64,000 bases of DNA from CAJXSN01 sp947492235 (GTDB taxonomy: Bacteria > Pseudomonadota > Alphaproteobacteria > Sphingomonadales > Sphingomonadaceae). Below are positions 36,849-45,445 of this stretch, piece after piece (position 1 is the stretch's first letter; each line of letters starts with the position of its first letter). The notes under the pieces are model-generated. The model had not been told where the DNA came from. It searched no databases and saw only the letters and a program-made list of their open reading frames with translations. The stretch spans positions 2,822,479-2,886,478 of the forward strand of contig NZ_CP170453.1 in NCBI RefSeq assembly GCF_042492175.1. Direction: 5' to 3'. Position numbers and translations under genes: made by a program.

Positions 36849-36925
36849 TGGCGCACCCGGAAGGATTCGAACCTCCGGCCCCCTGATTCGTAGTCAGGTA
36901 CTCTATCCAGCTGAGCTACGGGTGC
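36849..36925 (-). tRNA. tRNA-Arg (ACG)
   Basis: 77 bases with encoded CCA. Acceptor GCACCCG pairs with CGGGTGC before G-CCA. The D arm is AGCTCAGCTGGATAGAG, the anticodon arm CCTGA-CTACGAA-TCAGG gives anticodon ACG (read as ICG, for CGN codons), and the T arm contains GGTTCGAATCC. Confidence 0.97.
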
Positions 36926-36974
36926 GCATTGGAGGTGGGCACATACGGGCGTGCTCCGGGGATGGCAATCCCCT

Positions 36975-37406
36975 TTACTCGCCCTTCGCCCTCTCATGCG
37001 CAATTAGTGCCCCCAGCAATTGCCGATCGAGTGGAGACATCTTCAGGCGAGCGGCCTGCGCCAGAGGATGCCAGCGCCATTCGCCGCCTTCCAGCGACTG
37101 CGGTTCTCCAGTGAAACGGGTCGTTGTAAAGAGGAGCAACACCAGTTCGCGCTCCCCCGACGCCGTCTTTCCGGCGGCAAACGATACCGGTTCGAGCGAG
37201 CCCGCCTCCAGCACAACACCGCACTCTTCGGCTATTTCGCGGACCAGGGCAGGACGGGTGTCTTCGCCCGGTTCCACCTTCCCGCCGGGGAATTCCCACA
37301 AACCGGCATGATCGGCGCCCGCAGGACGGCGGTGCAGCAGGACCGTTCCGTCTCCGCGCAGGGCCGCAGCGGCCACGACCAGCATGGGTGTCAGATTTTT
37401 TTCCAT
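36975..37406 (-). CDS. mutT: NUDIX hydrolase, MutT-type 8-oxo-dGTP diphosphatase
   Basis: 143 residues from ATG 37406. The NUDIX box GGKVEPGEDTRPALVREIAEECGV fits GX5EX7REUXEEXGU, and the preceding RPAGADHAGLWEFPGG matches MutT. It hydrolyses oxidised dGTP to keep it out of DNA. In many alphaproteobacteria mutT follows argJ; here it stands alone between tRNA-Arg and the pilin genes. The sequence fits MutT well, though other small NUDIX activities cannot be excluded. Confidence 0.88.
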   Translation of the reverse strand: MEKNLTPMLVVAAAALRGDGTVLLHRRPAGADHAGLWEFPGGKVEPGEDTRPALVREIAEECGVVLEAGSLEPVSFAAGKTASGERELVLLLFTTTRFTGEPQSLEGGEWRWHPLAQAARLKMSPLDRQLLGALIAHERAKGE

Positions 37407-37485
37407 ATCCGCCTGCAATCTTTACCCAAATTTTACGCTGATATCCGATGAGGTACCTAACCCCACAGAACCCACAGGTGAATGC

Positions 37486-37665
37486 GTGCACAATTTGTTC
37501 AAAGCAATCTTGACTGATCGATCAGGCGCAACCGCGATCGAATACGGCCTGATCCTTGCTCTGGTGTTCCTCACCATGATCGGCGCGGTCACCGGTGTGG
37601 GCACCGAAACCATCGATATGTGGGATGATGTGTCGGAGGAAGTGAGCGACGCGCGCGGGTCCTGA
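37486..37665 (+). CDS. Flp-family type IVb pilin (first copy)
   Basis: 59 residues with a GTG start at 37486 behind AGGTG. The Flp signature DRSGATAIEYGLILALV gives the prepilin peptidase site before the hydrophobic helix that contains the Glu-Tyr pair; the C-terminus is acidic (DMWDDVSEEVSDARGS). Flp pilins polymerise into Tad pili used for surface attachment. No cpa/tad assembly gene is in the window. The protein differs from the second copy in its tail, so it may be a minor pilin. Confidence 0.88.
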   Translation: MHNLFKAILTDRSGATAIEYGLILALVFLTMIGAVTGVGTETIDMWDDVSEEVSDARGS

Positions 37666-37807
37666 TTTCGCGACTGACGGCTGAGCTTACAAAATGTTTC
37701 ACCGCATTAGCAATTTGTCAACGCCTCGCTCCTAGAAACCAAATCACCCGCTGCGGAAAGAGCCACAGCGGATCGGGTAACGAAGACCAAGAACCAGGAG
37801 ACTACAC

Positions 37808-37972
37808 ATGAAATTCCTCAAGAACCTCGTCCGTGACGAACAGGGTGCAACCGCTATCGAGTACGGCCTGATCGCTGCTCTGATCGCCGTCGCTGCAATG
37901 GGCGCCATGAGCACCCTGGGTGACGAGCTCGACGCTACGTTCACCGAAGTGTCGGACACGCTGTCTTCGTAA
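37808..37972 (+). CDS. Flp-family type IVb pilin (second copy)
   Basis: 54 residues from ATG 37808 with CAGGAG nearby as ribosome binding site. The leader MKFLKNLVRDEQG precedes ATAIEYGLIAALIAVAAMG, the canonical Flp processing site and hydrophobic core. It is likely the major pilin because its ribosome binding site and terminator are strong. It lies 142 bases after the first copy and is followed by a GAAA-loop terminator. The rest of the Tad machinery must be elsewhere. Confidence 0.92.
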   Translation: MKFLKNLVRDEQGATAIEYGLIAALIAVAAMGAMSTLGDELDATFTEVSDTLSS

Positions 37973-37998
37973 GACGCGGCCTACACGGCAAAAAGAGA

Positions 37999-38030
37999 GG
38001 GCGGCAGGGAAACCTGCCGCCCTTTTCTTT
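37999..38030. terminator. Strong terminator after the pilin genes
   Basis: Ten-pair perfect stem GGGCGGCAGG (37999-38008) with CCTGCCGCCC (38013-38022), GAAA tetraloop, then a T-rich run. It lies between the pilin gene and the convergent M48 peptidase gene. Confidence 0.92.
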
Positions 38031-38050
38031 TGCCCGAACCGAAAGCGGTA

Positions 38051-39529
38051 TCAGTTGCCGCGAACGACGATCTTCACTTTCTGACCTGCGCGCAAAGTTT
38101 CACCAGTCGACAGACCGTTGAGCACACGGAACCGCGTTTCCTGCGCATTGGTATAGGCCATGCGATTGGCCAGCGAAGAGACGGTATCGCCCGAACGTAC
38201 GGTCACCACATCCAGCTTGCGCGGCACAACCTTGTCGGCCTCGGCTTGGGAAATCCGCCGCATCGACTGGAACATGGACGAAAAGACGTTCGATTTGCCC
38301 GCCTGCGTAATCGCCTGGAAGTGATAGGCCCGGTCATTCGCAAACTCGTAGGCAAAAACCACCACATCCACTTGGCTGCTGCCATTGTTCACGCGCGCCG
38401 TGCCGTAGACGGCCGGTAGCCCGTTCACGGTCGTGCGCTGGAGATTCGACGGGGTGATGGTCTGCCCTTCACCGGCCAGATCGGAGAACACCTTGTTCAC
38501 ATAGGTGTTCAGATTGCCATTATACGGCGCCAGCGTCAGCTGTGCCTTCCCGCTTTGCCCATTGATCGACACGGCGCGGGTGCCGTTGACCATATAAAAT
38601 CCGTTCGGCGCGGTGAAAGACAGGCGCAGATCGGGATGGATGAACTGCCGTCCCTCGACAATGCCCTGCTCGGGATCGTCGCCGTAAATCATGCCGTCGA
38701 TTCGCGTCAGGAATGTGTCGCGGTTGGTGACATTTCCGGACAAACCCTGCGCCTTGGCAGCAGCGGTTTGCACCCGGCTCGCCGGATCGGGGTGGGTCGA
38801 GGCCCAGGCCGGGATGGTCGCATTGCCGCGGCCCTGAATCTGCGCGTCGAGATTGTTCTGCAGCGCGAGGCTGCGCAGAACGGTGGACATCGCCATCGGA
38901 TCGTAACCGGCGCGGGTCAGATACTGGATGCCCAGCTCGTCCGCTTCCAGTTCCTGACTGCGCGAGAAGCGCAGCGTAAGCAATTGCGAACCCTGCAGAA
39001 TACCGCGCGAGAGCGTGTCGCCGACACCGCTATTGCCAAGCAGAACCCCGGACAGGATTGCCCCCGCCGCCCCGAGAATGGAGTTTCGCTGCGCGGCCTG
39101 CTGGCGGCGCTGCGAGTGGCGGGCCGCGACATGAGCGACCTCGTGCCCCAGAACCCCGGCCAGCTCGGCCTCGTTGTTCATCAATGTGACCAGCTGACGC
39201 GTGGTGTACACATAGCCGCCGGGGATCGCGAAAGCGTTGTTGATCGGGCTGTTGACCAGCGACACGGTGAACGAACTGCGGGCATTGCCGAGGCCCGACT
39301 GTACCGCGATGTTCTGCCCCACCTGCTCGACATATTGCGCGTAGGGACCGGTCATCGCGCCGCCAAATTCGGCCAGCAATTGCGGATGCGCCTCTGCGCC
39401 CTGCTGCGCTTCGGACTGGGTGATGGGGGCCGAAGCGCTCGGAATGGGCGCGCCGCTTGCCAGACAGCCGGACAGGGCCACAGCCATCGCACCGGCCGAC
39501 GCAAGTTTCGCAAATTTCAAGGTATTCAT
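38051..39529 (-). CDS. M48-family metallopeptidase lipoprotein with C-terminal LysM
   Basis: 492 residues from ATG 39529. The signal peptide ends in lipobox LSGC (Cys22). The zinc motif HEVAH is near residue 129 (LGHEVAHVAARHSQ), with the third ligand in RSQELEADELG. The C-terminus has a LysM-like segment starting VRSGDTVSSLANRM. The architecture resembles periplasmic BepA/LoiP-type quality-control peptidases that act on outer-membrane proteins, here anchored by lipid and possibly bound to peptidoglycan. Upstream is a small inverted repeat at 39588-39606. Confidence 0.92.
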   Translation of the reverse strand: MNTLKFAKLASAGAMAVALSGCLASGAPIPSASAPITQSEAQQGAEAHPQLLAEFGGAMTGPYAQYVEQVGQNIAVQSGLGNARSSFTVSLVNSPINNAFAIPGGYVYTTRQLVTLMNNEAELAGVLGHEVAHVAARHSQRRQQAAQRNSILGAAGAILSGVLLGNSGVGDTLSRGILQGSQLLTLRFSRSQELEADELGIQYLTRAGYDPMAMSTVLRSLALQNNLDAQIQGRGNATIPAWASTHPDPASRVQTAAAKAQGLSGNVTNRDTFLTRIDGMIYGDDPEQGIVEGRQFIHPDLRLSFTAPNGFYMVNGTRAVSINGQSGKAQLTLAPYNGNLNTYVNKVFSDLAGEGQTITPSNLQRTTVNGLPAVYGTARVNNGSSQVDVVVFAYEFANDRAYHFQAITQAGKSNVFSSMFQSMRRISQAEADKVVPRKLDVVTVRSGDTVSSLANRMAYTNAQETRFRVLNGLSTGETLRAGQKVKIVVRGN

Positions 39530-39587
39530 CAGTTGTGGCTCCCCGCACGGTTCAACATACGCCCGGCCCACCAACCGCAGCGTCTTC

Positions 39588-39606
39588 AATAGGTCCTTAA
39601 CCTATT
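39588..39606. repeat. Short inverted repeat before the M48 peptidase gene
   Basis: AATAGGT (39588-39594) and ACCTATT (39600-39606) form a perfect seven-base inverted repeat with a five-base centre that includes TTAA. It lies about 60 bases upstream of the M48 start and could be an operator. No transcription factor can be named. Confidence 0.35.
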
Positions 39607-39631
39607 TCAAACCCGTCGGGTTCCCCAAAGT

Positions 39632-40576
39632 CTACCCCGCGAGTTGTAAAAACCTGTCTTCCCGCAGTTTTTGCAGCTCGGCTGTCGGCACTTTGACCAA
39701 TTTGTCGAGCTCGTCGGAAATCGTCTCGGCCAGCCGGGCACAGGCGGCTTCGGGGTCGCGATGCGCCCCGCCAACCGGCTCGGTCACGATGCGATCAATC
39801 ACGCCCAACCTCTTGAGATCCTGCGCAGTTATTTTCATCGCATCCGCTGCATCGGGCGCTTTTTCCGCCGTTCGCCACAGGATCGAAGCGCAACCTTCGG
39901 GAGAGATCACGGAATAGACCGCATGTTGGAACATCAGCACCCGCTCGGCGCTGGCCAGCGCCACCGCACCGCCCGAACCGCCCTCGCCCACAATGGTGGC
40001 GACCATCGGCACCGGCAGGGCAAGACACGCCTCGGTCGCGCGGGCAATCGCTTCGGCCTGGCCGCGCTCCTCCGCCTCGACGCCCGGGAATGCCCCCGAT
40101 GTATCGACCAGAGTGACCACCGGCAGGCCAAACCGTCCGGCCATTTCCATCAGACGGATCGCCTTGCGATAGCCTTCCGGCTTACCCATTCCGAAATTGT
40201 GTTTCAGGCGGCTTTCCGTGTCGTGGCCTTTCTCATGCCCGATCAGCATGACGCGCCGGCCCTTCAACTTCGCGAAGCCGCCGATAATCGCTTCGTCTTC
40301 GCCGTAATTGCGGTCCCCGCCCAAAGGCACGAAATCCTCGAAGGCGTGGTTCACAAAGTCGCGGAAATGCGGGCGTGCCGGATGGCGCGCGACCTGCGTT
40401 TTTTGCCACGGCGTCAGCGAGGCATAGGTGCTCGCCACCAGATCGGTGCACTTCTGCTCGAGCCGCTTCAGCTCGTTGGAGATGTCGACGTCATCGCCCT
40501 CGGCAGCGCTGCGCAATTCGGCAATGCGCGCTTCCAGCTGGGCAATCGGCTTTTCGAACTCGAGATAGGAATTCAT
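39632..40576 (-). CDS. accA: Acetyl-CoA carboxylase carboxyltransferase subunit alpha
   Basis: 314 residues from ATG 40576 (MNSYLEFEKPIAQLE is the usual start). The crotonase-fold carboxyltransferase core contains GLPVVTLVDTSGAFPGVEAEERGQAEAIA and VGEGGSGGAVALASAERVLM. It pairs with AccD to transfer carboxyl from biotin-BCCP to acetyl-CoA, the first step of fatty acid synthesis. AccB, AccC and AccD are not in the window, so the propionyl-CoA carboxylase genes further on are separate. The xerD gene is 69 bases upstream on the same strand. Confidence 0.96.
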   Translation of the reverse strand: MNSYLEFEKPIAQLEARIAELRSAAEGDDVDISNELKRLEQKCTDLVASTYASLTPWQKTQVARHPARPHFRDFVNHAFEDFVPLGGDRNYGEDEAIIGGFAKLKGRRVMLIGHEKGHDTESRLKHNFGMGKPEGYRKAIRLMEMAGRFGLPVVTLVDTSGAFPGVEAEERGQAEAIARATEACLALPVPMVATIVGEGGSGGAVALASAERVLMFQHAVYSVISPEGCASILWRTAEKAPDAADAMKITAQDLKRLGVIDRIVTEPVGGAHRDPEAACARLAETISDELDKLVKVPTAELQKLREDRFLQLAG

Positions 40577-40645
40577 GGAATTGTCGCTACTCCGCTCCCC
40601 TGCCCTTCGCAAGCGCAGTGCGAACCGGAGGTGCAGCTATCGCAG

Positions 40646-41557
40646 CTAAGCTGTTGACGATTTGGCCAAAGGATGCCGTTCATTGACCAGCGCGACGAGC
40701 CGGGATGCGTCGACATGGGTGTATATCTGCGTGGTGGCGATGTCGGCATGGCCGAGCAGGGTTTGCAAGACGCGCAAGTCCGCCCCGCCTTCCAGCAAAT
40801 GCGTGGCAAAGGCATGGCGCAAGACATGCGGGCTGATCTTCGCCGGGTCCAGACCCGCGCGGCCTGCCAGAGCCTTGACCAGCTGGAACAAACGTATCCG
40901 CGACAAATGTCCGGCCCGCGAGGGGAAGAGATGGGACGAGCCGTCGTCGGGGCGCAGATCTGCCCAGCGCGACAAAGCCGTTTTCGCCCTGCCGCTGACC
41001 GGCACCATGCGCGCTTGTCCGCCCTTCCCCGTCACCGTCAGAAACGGCGCATCGCGCGGGATCGCGGCCATGGGCAGGGAAACCAGCTCGGTGGCCCGCA
41101 AGCCGGAGCCGTAAAGCATTTCCAGCAGCGCCAATGTGCGTACGGCAAGCGGAGCGTCGCCTGCGGCCTCTTCCTCTGCGAGCGCGAAGAGCGCAGCAAT
41201 ATCGTCATGCGAGAGGATTTTGGGCAGCGGACGGCGCGGCACAGGCCGGGGCAAGGCGTCCGAGGGATCATCGCCGCGCAGGTTCTCGTCCTGTAGAAAG
41301 GCGTAAAACTGACGCAGGGCCGATGCTTTGCGCGCGACCGTCGCGGGCGCGAGGGCGGACCATTGCGCACCCAGCCCCTGCAAATCCTTGCGGTCAGCCG
41401 AAGCCAGATCGCCGATCAGCTCCTCTGCCCCGGTAAGGTCACGGCGGTAGGCCGCCAGTGTGTTCGCCGCTGCACCGCGCTCTGCAGCCAGCATCATCAG
41501 AAATTCCTCGATAGCGCCGCCCTGTGTTTGCGAAGGGGTGTGCGCCGGCACCGTCAT
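40646..41557 (-). CDS. xerD: Tyrosine recombinase XerD/XerC
   Basis: 303 residues from ATG 41557. N-terminal SAM-like core-binding domain (IEEFLMMLAAERGAAANTLAAYRRDL) and the C-terminal catalytic domain with Arg in GSGLRATELVSL, Lys in VTGKGGQARMVPV, His-Arg in HVLRHAFATHLLEGG and His/Tyr in LLGHADIATTQIYTHV, so all catalytic residues are intact. It resolves chromosome dimers at dif with its partner. XerD is preferred because the alphaproteobacterial accA-xerD-aroK neighbourhood is common; XerC is not excluded. It overlaps the upstream unknown gene by four bases. Confidence 0.92.
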   Translation of the reverse strand: MTVPAHTPSQTQGGAIEEFLMMLAAERGAAANTLAAYRRDLTGAEELIGDLASADRKDLQGLGAQWSALAPATVARKASALRQFYAFLQDENLRGDDPSDALPRPVPRRPLPKILSHDDIAALFALAEEEAAGDAPLAVRTLALLEMLYGSGLRATELVSLPMAAIPRDAPFLTVTGKGGQARMVPVSGRAKTALSRWADLRPDDGSSHLFPSRAGHLSRIRLFQLVKALAGRAGLDPAKISPHVLRHAFATHLLEGGADLRVLQTLLGHADIATTQIYTHVDASRLVALVNERHPLAKSSTA

Positions 41558-43515
41558 CCCCGCGCGACCGCCTCTGCCGCGATCATCCTTGCCTCTGCCG
41601 AAAGGCCCGACCGGTCGAGTGCGCGCACGATATGATAGAGGTGGCGCGGGGTCATCTTGTCCCAGCTCGCCCCCTGCATGCCCAGCCCGGCAAGAATCGC
41701 CACCAGCGCGCTGTTTTGTGCCTCGCCCGCCTGATCGATCGCCCGGCTCCACGCGGTTTCGCGGGCAAATCGCAGACCCAGATCCGCATCATATTCCGAG
41801 ACAGCATCGGCCTCCAACCGGCCCAGACCGGCCAGGCCCGCAATCAGAAAGCCCGATTTGCGCTGCTCTGCACTTTCATCGTCACCAAGGAAGGAATCGA
41901 CCGCGCCTTCGTCCACCGGGTTGGCCCGCTGCGGCTGGGCCAGAGCAAGCAGTGCCCAGCCCTCGCTCCCCTCGGAGACGACGCTTGCCCATTGCAGCGC
42001 GTCCTGATCGAGACCAGCTGCGAGCATCGACGCAATCAGATCGGCGGCATCTTCCTCGAAATTCGCATCGGCCGGGACGCGGGCCGCAGCATAGGCGGTG
42101 AGGATCTGCCGGTCATAATCGGGTTGCGCATTCGTGCTGCCCCACAGCCCGCGAATGGCGGAGATGCGCAGGGCCGGGTCCTCATTCACATAAGCGACAC
42201 GCAGGCGGAGCGCGTCTTCGCCGATATCGCCTTCACGGCCCGACAGCGCGTAATATTGCGAGTAGAGATCGACCAGCGCCTCGCTCGACAAAACGCCTGC
42301 CTGCGCGGCAACCCGCGCCGCCGGAATGCGCTGTTCGAATGACAGCATGGGCATGGTCGCCGCGATCCGCTGGTAATAAGGCCCCGCATCCTCCAGCAAA
42401 TTGGCCGGAATCTCCGCCCCCAGAGCATTGGCCATGGCAAAGCGCCACGGGGTCAGTTCCTCCACGTCATCCCATTCCAGATTGACCGCGCTGCGCCCCT
42501 CGCCCGCCGCCCCGGCATAGCGCTGGGCCAGCAAGGCATCGATCACCGGCACATCGCCATCAGACCGCATCTTGCCGATTTCGCGCCGCGCGCGGCCCGT
42601 TTCGCCGGCATAGGCGTTGCAGATTGACCGGAGCAGGTTCCACTGCTCGCCCTCGCGCACATCACCGCGATAGCGCGCCAGCGGGCAAATGCCGATAATG
42701 TCGGACGTGCCGAGATACGCGTTGATCGCGCCGCCAGCCAAGGCGTTGTTCCAGTCTTCGGTATCGATATCCTGCACAATCGCGCGCGCCGCCGCATGCT
42801 CGCCCATCCGGTTGAGCAGGCGCGCCCTCAGGGCAGCGAAGGTAACCGGGTCCATCCCCTCTGGCGCGGCCAGACGGCTGGCTAGCGCGCGGCGGAGCAT
42901 GATGTGGCCCCAGCGCGAGACCAGTTGCCCGTCCGTCCCCGACAAGGCCGCACGAACCAGCGATGCCGGTTGCCGCGCGAGCGAGCCGGTCGGCAAGCCG
43001 CCCTCTGCCGGGGCAAGGATGCCGACCTGGCCGAGCGAACGGCGTGCGGCGGGCGGAATATCGGTGCGCGGGCGCAGACCCAGCAGCGCGTCCAGCTCGT
43101 CTGTTTCCAGCCGCTCCAGATCGGCCAGCGATGGCAGGCCATCGGAAGCAGTCGCCGTGCCGCCGCCGCCGGTTGCCGGACGGGCAGGCGCGCTGGGTGC
43201 AGCCGCCCCGCCCCCTCCGGGCAGAGGCTGGACAACCGGTGTGCCTTGCGGGCGCGGGCTTGTAGCGGGTGCGGGTGCCGGAGCCGGTGCGGGCCGCGAT
43301 GCAGGCGGCGGCGCAGGGCGCGGAGCCGGCGCTGGTGCTGGCGCGGGAGCGGGGGCTGGCGCGGGCGCGGGATCGTCGAAACCGGGCGGAAGCAGGCTTT
43401 CGGGCGCATCCTGAGCCAGAGCCCCGTTGCCAGCCCACTGGCCCGACACGCCGCCCACGACCAGAGCCGCGCCCAGCGCCAGTGCACCTGCACCGGTTAG
43501 CAATCCACGCTTCAT
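41554..43515 (-). CDS. Uncharacterised envelope protein with Ala-Pro linker and helical repeats
   Basis: 653 residues from ATG 43515, whose first base is the last base of the previous stop codon (TAATG). An N-terminal hydrophobic segment (TGAGALALGAALVVGG) acts as signal or anchor; then a low-complexity linker of alternating Ala and Pro (about residues 50-120); then some 500 residues of Ala/Leu/Glu-rich helices with no catalytic motif, which look like an alpha-solenoid (TPR/SEL1-like). Two cysteines (GICPLAR, RSICNAY) are separated by 20-odd residues. I do not recognise the family. The tight linkage to the 58-residue membrane protein and xerD is notable. Confidence 0.72.
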   Translation of the reverse strand: MKRGLLTGAGALALGAALVVGGVSGQWAGNGALAQDAPESLLPPGFDDPAPAPAPAPAPAPAPAPRPAPPPASRPAPAPAPAPATSPRPQGTPVVQPLPGGGGAAAPSAPARPATGGGGTATASDGLPSLADLERLETDELDALLGLRPRTDIPPAARRSLGQVGILAPAEGGLPTGSLARQPASLVRAALSGTDGQLVSRWGHIMLRRALASRLAAPEGMDPVTFAALRARLLNRMGEHAAARAIVQDIDTEDWNNALAGGAINAYLGTSDIIGICPLARYRGDVREGEQWNLLRSICNAYAGETGRARREIGKMRSDGDVPVIDALLAQRYAGAAGEGRSAVNLEWDDVEELTPWRFAMANALGAEIPANLLEDAGPYYQRIAATMPMLSFEQRIPAARVAAQAGVLSSEALVDLYSQYYALSGREGDIGEDALRLRVAYVNEDPALRISAIRGLWGSTNAQPDYDRQILTAYAAARVPADANFEEDAADLIASMLAAGLDQDALQWASVVSEGSEGWALLALAQPQRANPVDEGAVDSFLGDDESAEQRKSGFLIAGLAGLGRLEADAVSEYDADLGLRFARETAWSRAIDQAGEAQNSALVAILAGLGMQGASWDKMTPRHLYHIVRALDRSGLSAEARMIAAEAVARG

Positions 43516-43691
43516 TATTGGCCCTCCGCCAGATCGCCGGACAGCTCCGACGGGAGAACCACCGGATGCTCCATCGGCACCAGCGATTGCTCGCCGCCGT
43601 CCCACCATGCCCAGACCAGTAGCAGTGCCGCGCCCACCGCGATGATCACTCCGGTCCTACGCATGCCGCCAGCCTTCTGCGCATCGATCAT
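43515..43691 (-). CDS. Small single-pass membrane protein upstream of the Ala-Pro protein
   Basis: 58 residues from ATG 43691 (MIDAQKAGGMRRTG) to a TAA that overlaps the next start by one base. One transmembrane segment, VIIAVGAALLLVWAWW, is followed by a short periplasmic tail (MEHPVVLPSELSGDLAEG). No known family. The one-base stop-start overlap and the shared envelope location suggest it works with the 653-residue protein. The divergent aroK start is 85 bp away, so a two-way promoter must lie between them. Confidence 0.72.
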   Translation of the reverse strand: MIDAQKAGGMRRTGVIIAVGAALLLVWAWWDGGEQSLVPMEHPVVLPSELSGDLAEGQ

Positions 43692-43775
43692 CAATCCGCT
43701 ACCCTAATTCTTCTTGGCAGGCGCAACTGCGCCCTTGGTTGCAAGCGCCCTAGCCTATCTCTACGTCCGGCGACA

Positions 43776-44345
43776 ATGGATACCCACAGCGAACCGTTGG
43801 ACAATCCGCAGATTGCGGCCATCGCGCGGCGGATTACCCGCCCGATCGTGCTGGTGGGCCTGATGGGCGTGGGCAAATCGACTGTCGGGCGCAAGCTGGC
43901 GGAGCTGTCACAGCGCAGCTTTATCGACGCCGACACCGCCATCGAAGAGGCAGCCCAGCTGTCGGTGGCAGAGATTTTCGAGAAACACGGCGAGGCGGTT
44001 TTCCGTGACGGAGAGCGCCGCGTGATTGCCCGGCTGATCGAGGAAGGCCACGGGGTCATAGCCACCGGTGGAGGCGCATTTGTCGATCCCGAGACGCGAG
44101 CGCTGATACTGGAAAAAGCCATTGGCGTGTGGATCGATTGCGATATCGAAACTCTGGTGGAACGGACCAGCCGCCGCAATACGCGGCCCCTGCTGAAACA
44201 GGGCGACCCGGCAGAAATCCTCACCAGACTGCATACCGAGCGTGCGCCCCTGTACGGGGAGGCTCCCGTTCGGATTGTCAGCAAAAATGGCCCCCATGCG
44301 GAAACGGCGACAATGATTTTGGAGGCAATCGACCGATGGCTGTAA
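43776..44345 (+). CDS. aroK: Shikimate kinase
   Basis: 189 residues. Walker A GLMGVGKST opens the core near residue 29; the shikimate-binding DADTAIE and RRVIARL segments and the GATGGGAF motif follow, as does the lid region ERTSRRNTRPLL. It phosphorylates shikimate at the 3-hydroxyl in chorismate synthesis. The N-terminal extension of about 25 residues is usual for alphaproteobacteria. It overlaps aroB by ten bases. Confidence 0.95.
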   Translation: MDTHSEPLDNPQIAAIARRITRPIVLVGLMGVGKSTVGRKLAELSQRSFIDADTAIEEAAQLSVAEIFEKHGEAVFRDGERRVIARLIEEGHGVIATGGGAFVDPETRALILEKAIGVWIDCDIETLVERTSRRNTRPLLKQGDPAEILTRLHTERAPLYGEAPVRIVSKNGPHAETATMILEAIDRWL

Positions 44346-45445
44346 TTCCCGTCGCTTTGGCTGGCCGGTCCTATGAGGTGCGGGTAGGCCGCGGCTTGCT
44401 GGGCGAGGCCGCGCATCATGCGGGCGCGCTGTTGCGCAAGAACACCGTGCCCATTGTCGCGGACCGCAATGCATGGGATGCGCATGGCGAGACGCTGGTC
44501 GCCTCGCTCCGGAGCGCGGGCAAGGACCATGCGCTTTATCTGGTGGAACCCGGCGAAGGATCGAAGAGCTGGTCCGGCCTGCAGACCCTGATCGACTGGC
44601 TGCTGGAACAGGGTGTGGAACGCGGCGACCATGTGATGGCGCTGGGCGGCGGCGTGGTCGGCGATCTGACCGGCTTTGCTTGCGCGATCCTGAAGCGCGG
44701 TTGCGGATTTATCCAGCTGCCCACCACGCTGTTGTCGCAAGTTGACAGCTCGGTTGGCGGGAAGACCGCGATCAATACGGCGGCGGGCAAGAATCTGGTC
44801 GGGGCGTTCCATCAGCCTTCGCTGGTGCTGGCCGACACCGACACCCTCGCCACGTTGCCGGAACGCGAAATGCGCGCTGGTTATGCCGAGGTCATCAAAT
44901 ACGGCATCCTCGGCGATGCAGAATTTTTTGCGTGGTTGGGCGAGCACGGGAATGCGGTTCTCGCCCATCAGGAAGCCGCGCTGGAAGAGGCCGTCGCGCG
45001 CAGCGTTGCGGCCAAGGCGCGAATCGTGGCCGAGGACGAGCGCGAGACCAGCGGTGCACGGGCGCTGCTCAATCTCGGGCACACGTTCGGACACGCGCTG
45101 GAAGCAGAGACCGGCTTTTCGGACCGGCTTCTGCACGGGGAAGGCGTTGCGCTGGGCATGGTTCTGGCGGCGCGGTATTCGGCGCGGCGCGGCGAGATCA
45201 GCGCGGGCGATGCCGACACTGTTGCGAGTGCGATTGCCGCGGCAGGCTTGCCGTCGGAACTCGCCGCATTGGGCCTCGATTGCAGCGGGCAGACTCTGGC
45301 GGACCACATGCTCCACGACAAGAAGATGGATGCCGGCACCCTCCCCTTCATCCTGCTGCGCAGTATCGGCGAGGCTTATCTGGCGCATGATGTGGACATG
45401 GCCGACATCGCCGCGTTCCTGACCGAACAATTGCAGGCGCACTGA
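44336..45445 (+). CDS. aroB: 3-dehydroquinate synthase
   Basis: 369 residues from ATG 44336, inside the end of aroK. NAD and metal-site motifs: VMALGGGVVGDLTGFAC, PTTLLSQVDSSVGGKTAIN, GYAEVIKYG, LNLGHTFGHALE and LLHGEGVALGM. It closes DAHP to 3-dehydroquinate. The aroK-aroB pair is the conserved shikimate cluster. Its TGA shares its last base with the start of the cyclase gene. Confidence 0.97.
   Translation: MAVIPVALAGRSYEVRVGRGLLGEAAHHAGALLRKNTVPIVADRNAWDAHGETLVASLRSAGKDHALYLVEPGEGSKSWSGLQTLIDWLLEQGVERGDHVMALGGGVVGDLTGFACAILKRGCGFIQLPTTLLSQVDSSVGGKTAINTAAGKNLVGAFHQPSLVLADTDTLATLPEREMRAGYAEVIKYGILGDAEFFAWLGEHGNAVLAHQEAALEEAVARSVAAKARIVAEDERETSGARALLNLGHTFGHALEAETGFSDRLLHGEGVALGMVLAARYSARRGEISAGDADTVASAIAAAGLPSELAALGLDCSGQTLADHMLHDKKMDAGTLPFILLRSIGEAYLAHDVDMADIAAFLTEQLQAH

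Noticed and set aside
43269..43380. Ala-Pro coding repeat as a minisatellite or CRISPR-like array
   Set aside because: It is an in-frame low-complexity linker of a coding gene, without spacers or constant repeat length.
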